Counted from the stretch's first letter, positions 8,629-16,274 are shown. The stretch is 48,533 bases of DNA from an uncultured Hungatella sp. (GCA_910585645.1 CAJUFP010000026.1:1-48533), one strand, 5' to 3'. The notes: generated from the letters alone by a model not told the origin. Numbers and translations: made by a program.

Positions 8629-9779
8629 TGGCGGATGTGTTTTTGGGGCCTGGAAAGATCATTAGCGGAAGAGGGGCTTTGGACCTGGCGGCGGATCAGA
8701 TAGGGAAGCTGGGAAAAAAGGCGCTGGTGGTGACAGACTCTGTGATGAAGAAACTGGGGAATCTGGAGCGGGTGACAGACACGCTGTCTAAAGCCGGGGC
8801 AGCCTGGGCGGTGTACGCGGACATTGACGGTGAGCCGGATGACGGAATGATTGAGAGGGGCGTAAAGGTTTACATAGAAGAGGGGTGCGATTTTCTGGTG
8901 GGTCTGGGCGGCGGAAGTCCCATTGATTCCATGAAGGCTATTGCGATGGTCGTCAGGTATGGAGGCAGGCCTGGGGATTATCTGGGGAAGTTAGTGACAG
9001 GTGCGCTTCCTCCTATGGTGGCGGTGCCGACTACGGCGGGGACTGGTTCGGAGGCGACTCAGTTTACCATTATCACGGACCGGACAAGCCAGGTGAAGAT
9101 GCTGCTGAAAGGGCCCGCGCTTATGCCGGATGTGGCTGTCATAGACCCGCGCTTTACTATGACGGCCCCAAGGAAGGTCACGGCGGCTACAGGGGCAGAC
9201 GCGTTGACCCATGCTCTGGAGGCGTATACTTCCCGGAAAGCCCAGCCTCTTTCGGATGCCTTTGCGCTGTCAGCCTGCGACAGGATCTTTCGGTTTCTGA
9301 AGAGGGCGTGGGAAGACGGGGAAGATGAGGAGAGCCGTATCCAGATGTCTCTGGCTGCTTTGGAGGCGGGGATAGCCTTTAATAATTCGTCGGTAACGAT
9401 CGTTCATGGCATGAGCAGGCCCATAGGGGCTTTGTTCCATGTGCCTCACGGGATTTCCAATGCCATGCTTTTACAGGTGTGCCTGGAATATATTGTGGAC
9501 GGGGCAGAGGAACGGTTTGGGGATATTGGGATCAGGTGCGGGATGGCTAAGGCAGATGAGGGGAAAGGCCAGGCGGCTCAGAAGCTCCTTAAGGCCATCG
9601 GACAGCTGCTTGAGGATATTGCTATTCCCGGGATCAGGGATTACGGTATCAGCAGGGAAAGGTTTTTTGAAAGTATTCCCAAAATGGCCAGAGACGCGTA
9701 TGCTTCGGGAAGCCCGCGCAATACCAGAAAGGAGATTACGGTTGAGGCCATGGAGGAGCTTTACAGAAAGCTTTGGTAA
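8628..9779 (+). CDS. Iron-containing alcohol dehydrogenase
   Basis: This 383-residue protein is a full-length group III (iron-type) alcohol dehydrogenase. The Rossmann-like N-terminal half carries the nucleotide motif LVGLGGGSPIDSMKAI and the strongly conserved TTAGTGSEATQFTIIT. The C-terminal half has the metal ligands in GADALTHALEAYTS and HGMSRPIGALFHVPHG. It would interconvert an alcohol or polyol and the matching aldehyde or ketone with NAD(P)H. The gene overlaps EIIA by one base, so it is a committed member of the PTS operon. It may oxidise a sugar-alcohol phosphate or dispose of an aldehyde released by the aldolase. The exact substrate is unknown. Confidence 0.92.
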   Translation: MADVFLGPGKIISGRGALDLAADQIGKLGKKALVVTDSVMKKLGNLERVTDTLSKAGAAWAVYADIDGEPDDGMIERGVKVYIEEGCDFLVGLGGGSPIDSMKAIAMVVRYGGRPGDYLGKLVTGALPPMVAVPTTAGTGSEATQFTIITDRTSQVKMLLKGPALMPDVAVIDPRFTMTAPRKVTAATGADALTHALEAYTSRKAQPLSDAFALSACDRIFRFLKRAWEDGEDEESRIQMSLAALEAGIAFNNSSVTIVHGMSRPIGALFHVPHGISNAMLLQVCLEYIVDGAEERFGDIGIRCGMAKADEGKGQAAQKLLKAIGQLLEDIAIPGIRDYGISRERFFESIPKMARDAYASGSPRNTRKEITVEAMEELYRKLW

Positions 9780-9802
9780 GGCCAAAGATGGAGGAACCAG
9801 GT

Positions 9803-10825
9803 ATGAATGGCGTAAGTTTTGATGAGAATAAGAGGTATGATCTGATTTTGCTGGGCAGAGTAGCCATTGATTTTAATCCTATGGATTATTATAAGACGCT
9901 GGCCGAGAGCGAGACGTTTCGAAAGTATGTAGGGGGATCGCCGGCCAATATTGCTGTGGGCCTTTCCCGTTTGGGAAAAAAGTGCGGATTTTTTGCAAGG
10001 GTGTCTGATGACCGGTTTGGGGAGTATGTGGTAGATTATTTTAGGAATGAGGGCATTGACACTTCCCATATTAGGAAATGTGAGAACGGGGAGAGTCTGG
10101 GGCTGACGTTTACAGAGATTTTAAGCCGGGATGAGAGCAATATTTTGATGTACCGCAATGGTATTGCCGATCTGTCTCTGTGTCCGGAGGATATTGATGA
10201 GGAGTATCTGACCCAGGCAAAGGCGGTCCTGATATCAGGAACAGCTTTGGCTGCCAGCCCGTCGCGGGAGGCGGCGCTTAAGACGGTGGCTTTGGCCAGA
10301 AAGAACGGAATCAGGATTATTTTTGATATTGATTACCGGGCCTATAACTGGAAGAGTCCGGATGAGATGGCGGTCTACTATTTGGCGGTGGCAAGGGACA
10401 GCGATATTATCCTGGGGTCCAGACAGGAGTATGACCTGACGGAGAGATTTCTGGGGCTGGACGGCACGGATAAGGCGTCTGCGGGATATTGGTGTTCCTG
10501 TCAGGCGTCGGTTGTGGTGATCAAACATGGCAGGGAAGGATCCGCGGCTTACACAGATGATGGGAAATCTTATTTTATCCGGCCATTTCCTGTGGACGCG
10601 CTGAAGGGATTTGGCGGAGGAGACGGGTATGCCTCCAGCTTTCTCTATGGGATTTTTAATGGGATGGATATTCAGGATTGTCTGGAACTTGGGTCGGCTT
10701 CAGCTTCTATGCTGGTGGCGTCCCATGGGTGCAGCGCGGATATGCCTACGGTGGAGAGCCTGCGGGGATTTATCCGGAGGGAGAAGGAGAAGTTTGGGGA
10801 GATGGTGGTCAGAGGGAATGGGTAA
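9803..10825 (+). CDS. PfkB-family kinase resembling IolC (5-dehydro-2-deoxygluconokinase)
   Basis: This 340-residue sugar kinase of the ribokinase/PfkB family resembles IolC, with FRKYVGGSPANIAVGLSRLG, LTFTEILSRDESNILMYR, LISGTALAASPSREA and VVIKHGREGS. IolC phosphorylates 5-dehydro-2-deoxygluconate in inositol catabolism. The catalytic loop reads FGGGDGYAS rather than the common GAGDSF/GAGDSY form: the catalytic Asp is kept but both flanking positions are changed to Gly. I chose the ATG at 9803, preceded by GGAGG, over an in-frame 9773 start that overlaps the dehydrogenase. No iolB, D, E or G gene is present, so its substrate may be a relative of the inositol intermediate. Confidence 0.85.
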   Translation: MNGVSFDENKRYDLILLGRVAIDFNPMDYYKTLAESETFRKYVGGSPANIAVGLSRLGKKCGFFARVSDDRFGEYVVDYFRNEGIDTSHIRKCENGESLGLTFTEILSRDESNILMYRNGIADLSLCPEDIDEEYLTQAKAVLISGTALAASPSREAALKTVALARKNGIRIIFDIDYRAYNWKSPDEMAVYYLAVARDSDIILGSRQEYDLTERFLGLDGTDKASAGYWCSCQASVVVIKHGREGSAAYTDDGKSYFIRPFPVDALKGFGGGDGYASSFLYGIFNGMDIQDCLELGSASASMLVASHGCSADMPTVESLRGFIRREKEKFGEMVVRGNG

Positions 10826-10859
10826 GGACGGCTGGTTGGAGATATGAAAGGAGCGCGGT

Positions 10860-11876
10860 TTGGTTATGGAGAAACGGGAAATAGGAAGGTCTGGGATCAT
10901 GGCCGGCGGGATCGGCCTGGGAGCCTGGGCCATCGGAGGCGGCCTTTGGTGGGGAGACAATGACGACAGAATGTCCATTGACACCATCCACAGGGCGCTG
11001 GAGCTGGGGATTGACTGGGTGGATACGGCCAGGGTCTACGGCTTCGGGCACAGCGAGGAAGTGGTGGGGAAGGCTTTAAAGGAAATTCCCAGAGAGAAAG
11101 TGATTTTATCTACCAAGTGCGGGATTCAGTGGTACGATAAAAACGGAGAGTACCATTTTTCCAGGGAAGGCCACGATGTGTACAGGGACCCGTCCCCAAA
11201 GGCGATACGCAGGGATCTGGAGCTGAGCTTAAAGGCGCTGGGTACGGATTACATTGACGTGTATTACACGCACTGGCAGTGTAAAACCTACGGCCTGGTT
11301 CCTGTGGCGGAGACTATGGGTGAACTGATGAGGATGAAGGAGGAAGGCAAGATCCGGGCCATCGGCGCGTCCAATGTGGACCTTAAGGTGCTGAAGGATT
11401 ACGCGGATGCGGGGCAGCTGGATGTGATCCAGGAGAAGCTGAGCATTCTGGACAGAAAGCCGGAGGCAGAACTTCTGCCCTTCTGTGAGGAGCGCGGGAT
11501 CTCCCTGCAGACATATTCGCCTATTGAACAGGGACTTCTGGCGGGAAAGGTTTCGGATGATTATGTGGCAAAGCCCGGGGAGGTGCGGGACGGAAAGTTC
11601 TGGTGGAGAAATGAGAACGTCCGGCAGGTGAACCGGATGCTGGCGGGGTGGAAGGACCTGACGGAAAAATATCACTGCACCCTGGCCAACCTGTGTGTAA
11701 AATGGAACTCCATGGTGTCGCCGCAGATCCATGTGTTGTGCGGGGCGCGGAAGCTAAGCCAGATCGAGGACACCGCAAAATCACTTGATATCGGGCTCAC
11801 ACAGGAGGATTTTCTGAGGATGAAGGCAGATGCGGACGCGCTTATAAGCAGGTGTACAACAATGCCGTTAACTTAA
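10860..11876 (+). CDS. Aldo/keto reductase
   Basis: This 338-residue protein is a TIM-barrel NAD(P)H-dependent aldo/keto reductase. Hallmarks are the start REIGRSGIMAGGIGLGAW, the catalytic Asp/Tyr region WVDTARVYGFGHSEEVVGKAL, the Lys in LSTKCGIQ, YIDVYYTHWQ and IRAIGASN. It probably reduces or oxidises a sugar or keto-acid intermediate of the same pathway. AAAGGAG at 10847-10853 is spaced better for TTG at 10860 than for ATG at 10866; the true start is one of these. It follows the kinase by about 35 bases and is the last gene of this block before a 180-base gap. Confidence 0.88.
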   Translation: MVMEKREIGRSGIMAGGIGLGAWAIGGGLWWGDNDDRMSIDTIHRALELGIDWVDTARVYGFGHSEEVVGKALKEIPREKVILSTKCGIQWYDKNGEYHFSREGHDVYRDPSPKAIRRDLELSLKALGTDYIDVYYTHWQCKTYGLVPVAETMGELMRMKEEGKIRAIGASNVDLKVLKDYADAGQLDVIQEKLSILDRKPEAELLPFCEERGISLQTYSPIEQGLLAGKVSDDYVAKPGEVRDGKFWWRNENVRQVNRMLAGWKDLTEKYHCTLANLCVKWNSMVSPQIHVLCGARKLSQIEDTAKSLDIGLTQEDFLRMKADADALISRCTTMPLT

Positions 11877-11969
11877 GGCTGCCGCCGGCCCGCTGGCAGG
11901 ATTCGCTTAATTCATGACAGTGGGTGTGCAGGGCAGCAGCCGTAATGCCGACAGCAGCGGCTTTAGGAA

Positions 11970-11994
11970 GGGAAAAGGCGGGACGCCTCTTCCC
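11970..11994. other. Hairpin in the gap before the DhuI-like gene
   Basis: GGGAAAAGGCG (11970-11980) and CGCCTCTTCCC (11984-11994) pair at 10 of 11 positions around a GGA loop, within the otherwise featureless 180-base gap 11877-12056. No U tract follows, so it is more likely a processing or stability hairpin in a polycistronic message than a terminator. Confidence 0.45.
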
Positions 11995-12056
11995 GCGGCA
12001 CGGGAAATAAAATGGTAAACAAAATTTGCGTCAAAAAGAAAAAGGAGAGAAAAGAC

Positions 12057-12731
12057 ATGAAAATAGCAGTTCTGAACGAGTTCAGCCAGGCGCCGAAAAA
12101 CGGGATTATCGTGAAGGAGTTAAAAGCGGTTGTGGAGCCTATGGGGCATCAGGTGTTTAACGCGGCCATGGAGGCGCCTCTCACGGACCAGGATGTTCCG
12201 GAGGCTTACACAAAGGAAAATCCAAGGCTTACATACCTGCACTTAGGCATCCAGGCAGCCCTTCTTCTTAATTCCGGGGCAGTGGATTTTGTGGTGACAG
12301 GCTGCGGCACAGGCCAGGGGGCGCTGATGTCCCTGAATATGTATCCCGGCGTTGTGTGCGGATACTGTATTGAGCCTACGGACGCCTATCTGTTTTTGCA
12401 GATCAACAACGGCAACGCGCTGTCCATCCCTTACGCGAAAGGCTTCGGATGGGGCGCGGAGCTGAATCTGAACAACATCTTTACCAGAGCGTTCGGCTCC
12501 CCTAAGGGCATGGGATATCCGGACGGCCGCAAGGAGGCTCAGAACCGCAACGCCAATCTGCTGTTTGAGGTGAAAAAGCAGGTGGCAAAACCATTGATTG
12601 AGGCCCTTAAGGCCATTGACCCGGAGTTAGTGAAGGGGTGCATGATTCCCAGATTCCTGGATTGTTTCTATGGGGGATGTAAGGACGATGAGCTTAAGGC
12701 CTTTGTAGATCAGGTAGTGAGTACGCTGTAG
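12057..12731 (+). CDS. RpiB/LacAB-family isomerase with DUF3666-type extension (DhuI-like)
   Basis: At 224 residues this is longer than classical RpiB (about 150). The core has the family's VVTGCGTGQGALMSLNMYPGVVCG loop with its catalytic Cys, and NALSIPYAKGFGWGAELNLN; a C-terminal extension corresponds to DUF3666. From memory the N-terminus MKIAVLNEFSQA and these motifs match the streptococcal isomerase DhuI, which converts 4-deoxy-5-hexosulose-uronate, made from glycosaminoglycan or pectin unsaturated uronates, into a diulosonate. The very next gene is a DhuD/KduD-like reductase, the next step of that route, which strengthens the call. The start at 12057 follows AAAGGAGA; an in-frame start at 12012 lacks a site. 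Confidence 0.82.
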   Translation: MKIAVLNEFSQAPKNGIIVKELKAVVEPMGHQVFNAAMEAPLTDQDVPEAYTKENPRLTYLHLGIQAALLLNSGAVDFVVTGCGTGQGALMSLNMYPGVVCGYCIEPTDAYLFLQINNGNALSIPYAKGFGWGAELNLNNIFTRAFGSPKGMGYPDGRKEAQNRNANLLFEVKKQVAKPLIEALKAIDPELVKGCMIPRFLDCFYGGCKDDELKAFVDQVVSTL

Positions 12732-12897
12732 GGCGGATGCGCTGAAAATGGCGTAACGGTTCAGGGGGCTGGGCGGTTGCGGAAAAATGATTTTTCAGGC
12801 GCGGGCAGCACCAGGGGGATTGATGTGCGTAAAGAGGCGTGTCAGTCCCTCTCAGCTATTGAGGGCATTACAAGCGGTTAAACCATGGAGGAATACA

Positions 12898-13668
12898 ATG
12901 ACAAGAAATTTTACGGATCTGACAGGTAAGAAGGCCATCGTCACAGGAGGCGCCCAGGGGCTCTGCCGCGGGATGGCAGAGGGGCTTATGGAGGCAGGCG
13001 CCCAGGTGTGCATCATAGACGTAAATCCCGCTGTCACCCAGGTGGCGGAAGCGTTTGCCGAAAGGGGATTTGGCTGTTTCGGAGTGGTCGCGGATTTGGG
13101 AAACAGGGACAGGCTTGAGGCGGGATTTGCCCGGGCCGTGGAAAAGCTGGGCGGCCGCCTGGATATTATGGTCAACGGCGCCGGAGTGCAGAGGCGTCAC
13201 AAATCAGAGGAATTTCCCTATGAGGACTGGGAGTTTGTGCTGAATATCAATCTCAATGCGGTATTTCGCCTGTGCCAGCTGGCAGGCAGACAGTTTATGG
13301 ACCAGCAGAGCAAGGGGAAGATTATTAACATCGCTTCCATGCTGTCCTTCTTTGGGGGATACACGGTTCCCGCCTATGCGGCTTCCAAGGGGGGCGTGGC
13401 CCAGCTGACCAAGGCCCTGTGCAATGAGTGGGCGGGAAAGGGGATCAATGTCAATGCCCTGGCTCCCGGATACATGGATACGGAGATGAACAAGGCGCTC
13501 ACAGACCCTGAGAATCCCAGGTTTAAGGAGATCACGGACCGAATCCCTGCCGGCGTGTGGGGAACGGCGGAGGACATGAAAGGGCCCTGCGTCTTTCTGG
13601 CGTCGGAGGCATCGGATTATCTCAACGGAGCCATTATCCCGGTTGACGGCGGATATCTGGTAAAATAG
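12898..13668 (+). CDS. Short-chain dehydrogenase, DhuD/KduD-like
   Basis: This 256-residue SDR has the NAD(P) motif VTGGAQGLCRG (residues about 15-25), NGAG near 93-96 and the catalytic set Ser147, Tyr160 and Lys164 in INIASMLSFFGGYTVPAYAASKGG. The SMLSFFGG sequence is typical of 2-keto-3-deoxygluconate dehydrogenases (KduD) and gluconate 5-dehydrogenases. Next to a DhuI-like isomerase it most likely reduces 3-deoxy-2,5-diketo-D-gluconate to 2-keto-3-deoxygluconate. The start is the ATG at 12898, preceded by GGAGG; a longer frame from 12787 has no site. No KdgK or KdgA gene is close, so later steps must be encoded elsewhere. Confidence 0.87.
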   Translation: MTRNFTDLTGKKAIVTGGAQGLCRGMAEGLMEAGAQVCIIDVNPAVTQVAEAFAERGFGCFGVVADLGNRDRLEAGFARAVEKLGGRLDIMVNGAGVQRRHKSEEFPYEDWEFVLNINLNAVFRLCQLAGRQFMDQQSKGKIINIASMLSFFGGYTVPAYAASKGGVAQLTKALCNEWAGKGINVNALAPGYMDTEMNKALTDPENPRFKEITDRIPAGVWGTAEDMKGPCVFLASEASDYLNGAIIPVDGGYLVK

Positions 13669-13685
13669 AAGGAGATTATGATCAT

Positions 13686-14771
13686 ATGGAAGGAATAAAA
13701 TCAATCTATCTGCCCCAGTTTACCATCGGGGAGCGCGCGTTTGAGCGGTTCGGACCGGAGATGGGCAGGTACGGGAAAAACGTGATGGTCATTCACGGGG
13801 AGAAGGCGTGGAAAGCTTCCGGGAGGTATGTGCTTCCGGCCATTGAGAAGTCGTCGCTGACAGTGACCGGGACGCTGCTCTACGGCCATGACGCCACCTA
13901 TGAGAATGTGGAGCGGATCATGGCAGATAAGAAAGCCGTGGAGGCGGATATGTTTCTGGCGGTGGGAGGCGGAAAATGCATCGACACGGCGAAGCTGGCG
14001 GCGGACAAGCTGGGAAAACCGGTGTTCACCGTGCCCTCTATTGCATCCAACTGCGCTCCCATTACGAAGATCAGCATCATGTACCATGAGGACGGGTCAT
14101 TTTACGATATTCCAAGGCTTAACTGCGTGCCGGCCCACTGCTTTATAGACCCGCGGATCGTGATGGAGGCGCCTGTACGTTTTCTGCGGGCGGGAATCGG
14201 GGATGCCATGGCAAAGCACATAGAGTCCGCCTGGTCCGCCAAGGGAGGGGAGACTCTGGACTATGGAAGCGAACTGGGAATCACGGCGGGGCGGATGTGC
14301 TTTCTTCCCCTTCTGCGGGACGGGGAGCAGGCCCTTAAGGACGTTCAGGACGGCGTGGTCAGCGAAGCTTTGGAGAACGCCATACTGAATGTGGTGATTT
14401 CCCCGGGGATTGTCTCTGTCTCCGTTCATCCCCATTATAACGGCGGCGTTGCCCATGCGCTGTTTTATGGTCTCACCAGCAGAAAACACATTGAGGAAAA
14501 TCATCTTCACGGGGAGGTGGTTTCCTACGGGACGCTGGTGAACCTTCTGCTGGATAAGGATTATGAGAATCTGAAGCTGGCCTATGGGTTTAACCGCCGC
14601 ACCGGGCTGCCTGTGTGCCTGGGGGATTTGGAGCTTACGAAAGAGGACAGGCTTGAAGATGTGCTGGCAGTGACCATGGCCAACCAGGAGCTGGTTCATA
14701 CACCCTGTCCGGTGACAGGGGAGATGATTTACCAGGCCATACAGGAATTGGAGGAGTATAGGGAGGAGTGA
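13686..14771 (+). CDS. Glycerol-dehydrogenase-like (GldA family) metal-dependent dehydrogenase
   Basis: This 361-residue protein belongs to the iron/zinc polyol dehydrogenase family and is closer to GldA than to the Fe-ADH at 8628. It shows FLAVGGGKCIDTAKLAADKLGKPVFTVPS, typical of GldA, an Asp metal ligand in AGIGDAMAKHIES, and histidine ligands in HPHYNGGVAHALFYGL and HLHGEVVSYGT. It should oxidise a polyol or reduce a keto sugar with NAD(H). It begins 17 bases after the SDR with GAAGGAG upstream and is the last gene of the uronate block. The substrate is not evident; glycerol itself is unlikely from context. Confidence 0.85.
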   Translation: MEGIKSIYLPQFTIGERAFERFGPEMGRYGKNVMVIHGEKAWKASGRYVLPAIEKSSLTVTGTLLYGHDATYENVERIMADKKAVEADMFLAVGGGKCIDTAKLAADKLGKPVFTVPSIASNCAPITKISIMYHEDGSFYDIPRLNCVPAHCFIDPRIVMEAPVRFLRAGIGDAMAKHIESAWSAKGGETLDYGSELGITAGRMCFLPLLRDGEQALKDVQDGVVSEALENAILNVVISPGIVSVSVHPHYNGGVAHALFYGLTSRKHIEENHLHGEVVSYGTLVNLLLDKDYENLKLAYGFNRRTGLPVCLGDLELTKEDRLEDVLAVTMANQELVHTPCPVTGEMIYQAIQELEEYREE

Positions 14772-14806
14772 CATATCTTCCTGGGGAAATCCCGGTGGAG
14801 AAGGCG

Positions 14807-14899
14807 TCTGGTGTTTGCGGCCTTAAGTTCGTCTGTGAAGCGGCGTAGTGGCGCTTATGTTTAGCTTTGCAAACGGATTTAAGGCCGCGGACACCAGAT
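14807..14899. repeat. Long imperfect inverted repeat (about 35-bp arms)
   Basis: The left arm begins TCTGGTGT at 14807 and continues GCGGCCTTAA; the right arm ends TTAAGGCCGC then GGACACCAGA at 14899. The arms can be extended to about 35 pairs on each side of a short loop. Nearly all mismatches would be G-U pairs in RNA (for example TT opposite GG), which suggests an RNA stem. No U tract follows. The gap 14772-15114 holds this repeat, a possible 25-codon ORF and AT-rich sequence. A non-autonomous element, an operon-end hairpin or a small RNA are all possible. Confidence 0.6.
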
Positions 14900-14983
14900 G
14901 GCTTATTCATCATATTATCTGATTTAGTCAATCTCTAATACCTATTCACAAAAGAATAATCAACTAACTGCCTATTTGACAAT

Positions 14984-15061
14984 ATGGATAAAGAAGAATA
15001 TGCTATATGGCTAGAAGATACTTTGGAATTATTTAATATGTCAATTGACGAATATGTCTGA
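14984..15061 (+). CDS. Possible 25-codon ORF before the PemK-type toxin
   Basis: An ATG at 14984 opens a 25-codon frame, MDKEEYAIWLEDTLELFNMS and five more residues, ending in TGA at 15061, 53 bases before the toxin gene. It is acidic and amphipathic, as antitoxin tails often are. There is no good ribosome site, and the frame can be read eight codons further upstream before a stop, so it could equally be the stump of a lost antitoxin gene. Coding status is uncertain. Confidence 0.25.
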   Translation: MDKEEYAIWLEDTLELFNMSIDEYV

Positions 15062-15114
15062 TTGATATACACTTAATCTAATATTCTTTTGCTAAAAATA
15101 CAAAGGAGATTTGT

Positions 15115-15753
15115 ATGAATATTGACCTTACGAAAACCCAACAGTATCTTGAATGGCTCAAAAGCAAACTATACCTAAATGCGATTGCTCCTTCTGCTAA
15201 AAATCGTATCATATATAGAGGACAAGTATACCGTTGCAACTTAGGCGTTGGCATTGGTAGTGAGGAATGCAAAGAGCGGCCTTGTGTAGTTCTCCAGTAT
15301 AATTCAGCTAACAGAACATCACCTAATACACTGGTTGCACCTATAACGCATACCACCTCTACGCTTCCTATTGTTGTACCGATTGAAGAGAAAAAGGATT
15401 CTTCCGGCAAACTGATACTTGATGGAAATGTTCTTCTTGGAAATATTACCTGTGTAAGCAAGGCAAGGCTTAGCGATTATATTACTGACCTTTCCGCTGA
15501 TGAAATGAAAGCTGTTGATAAAGCTATTTCTTTGTCTCTTGGTATAAACCACCATTATCAGACATTGCAAAATATGTACGACGATAAACTACAATATATT
15601 GAAAAACTGAAAAACAATCGCGCCTTGCTACAAACTGATTTGGATTCAAAGCAACAACAACTTGCTAAATTCCAAAAATTGCTTGATACCTACCATTTTT
15701 CAGATATTCAAAATTTAGCAGATTTTTTAGAAAAATCTCTAAAAGAATTGTAG
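15115..15753 (+). CDS. PemK/MazF-family toxin with C-terminal coiled coil
   Basis: Residues about 35-145 of this 212-residue protein form a PemK/MazF domain: IIYRGQVYRCNLGVGIGSEE, RPCVVLQYN, SPNTLVAPITHT, LPIVVPIE and NVLLGNITCVSKARL, the usual order of strands in this RNase toxin family, which cuts single-stranded mRNA at short motifs. An extra N-terminal helix (1-30) and a long C-terminal coiled coil (about 165-212, ending FLEKSLKEL) are outside the minimal toxin. AAGGAG precedes the start. No normal-sized antitoxin gene adjoins it. Base composition is far more AT-rich than the flanking operons, suggesting acquisition. Four related hairpins follow directly. Confidence 0.85.
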   Translation: MNIDLTKTQQYLEWLKSKLYLNAIAPSAKNRIIYRGQVYRCNLGVGIGSEECKERPCVVLQYNSANRTSPNTLVAPITHTTSTLPIVVPIEEKKDSSGKLILDGNVLLGNITCVSKARLSDYITDLSADEMKAVDKAISLSLGINHHYQTLQNMYDDKLQYIEKLKNNRALLQTDLDSKQQQLAKFQKLLDTYHFSDIQNLADFLEKSLKEL

Positions 15754-15782
15754 ACAAACTTAGATTTTCATGCTAGTATAAA
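15751..15782 (+). promoter_or_regulatory. Possible promoter for the hairpin region
   Basis: TAGACA (15751-15756), overlapping the toxin stop, is followed after 17 bases by TAGTAT (15774-15779), with TATAAA also at 15777-15782. A transcript from here would start just before the first ACGAG hairpin and end at the hairpin/U-rich site at 15832-15863. The match is moderate. Confidence 0.35.
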
Positions 15783-15793
15783 AGTACAAGAAA

Positions 15794-15973
15794 GGTGTTC
15801 ACGAGTGGAACGCCAATATAGTATTTCAAACAAGGGAACTACGAGCGAGTTCCCTTTATTTTATTCATACATAATTTTTCCCCTTCAACATAAAATACTA
15901 TTACAATTCTTCTTTGGACGTGTGCCAAAGGAAATATTGTAATTAAGCAAAGGGAGTCACGAGAGGACTCCCT
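15794..15973 (+). ncRNA. Four hairpins with conserved ACGNGNG loops: candidate structured RNA(s)
   Basis: Four stems in 180 bases carry 7-base loops: GGTGTTC/GAACGCC with loop ACGAGTG (15794-15814); AAGGGAACT/AGTTCCCTT with loop ACGAGCG (15832-15856); TTTGG/CCAAA with loop ACGTGTG (15913-15929), extended by outer arms ATTACAAT (15900-15907) and ATTGTAAT; and AGGGAGTC/GACTCCCT with loop ACGAGAG (15951-15973). The stems differ in sequence while the loops are conserved, a pattern of selected RNA loops. The layout is two units, each a loop ACG(A/T)GTG hairpin then a loop ACGAG(C/A)G hairpin; the second hairpin of the first unit is followed by TTTATTTTATT. The remaining bases of 15754-16067 show no gene. 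Confidence 0.6.
15832..15866 (+). terminator. Rho-independent terminator with ACGAGCG loop
   Basis: A perfect 9-bp stem, AAGGGAACT paired with AGTTCCCTT, is followed by TATTTTATT. It could end the toxin transcript and any short RNA started at 15751-15782. Confidence 0.7.
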
Positions 15974-16067
15974 ATTTTCGGGCATTAAAAACTGCAGCTC
16001 TGCCGACCAAACTGTACGTTCGGAGGAGTACCAGCCCAGGAAGAAACCAGGTAATCCTGAAAGAAAC

Positions 16068-16274
16068 CTACTGGAACAAGGTACACCCCATCTCTTTAAA
16101 ATACACGATCTTTTTCTCAATATCTTCCCTGGTGATATCAAACGCCTCTGCCAGGCAGTCCAGGCAGTAGAACACCTGGCTGCCGCGGTTCACCAGCTTT
16201 CTGGTGGCTCCGATCTCATCAGAGGTCAGGGGCTTTTTGCATTTTCTGCAATACTCTTTCTTATTCTTGTCCAT
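16068..16274 (-). CDS. Small zinc-ribbon-like protein
   Basis: This 68-residue protein has two CxxC pairs, YCRKC near residues 8-12 and YCLDC about 25 residues later, giving a four-cysteine zinc-binding site. The rest is charged and predicted helical (EAFDITREDIEKKIVYFKE). There is no signal peptide. I placed the start at 16274, where AGGGGA precedes the ATG; a longer frame upstream overlaps the alpha-galactosidase end and lacks a site. It follows the galactosidase by seven bases on the same strand, so the two are probably co-transcribed, though a functional link is not obvious. Nucleic-acid or protein binding is possible; no specific function can be given. Confidence 0.75.
   Translation of the reverse strand: MDKNKKEYCRKCKKPLTSDEIGATRKLVNRGSQVFYCLDCLAEAFDITREDIEKKIVYFKEMGCTLFQ

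Noticed and set aside
15794..15973. Hairpins considered only as ordinary terminators
   Set aside because: Two of the four have no U tract, and chance would not give all four the same 7-base loop pattern, so termination alone does not explain them.
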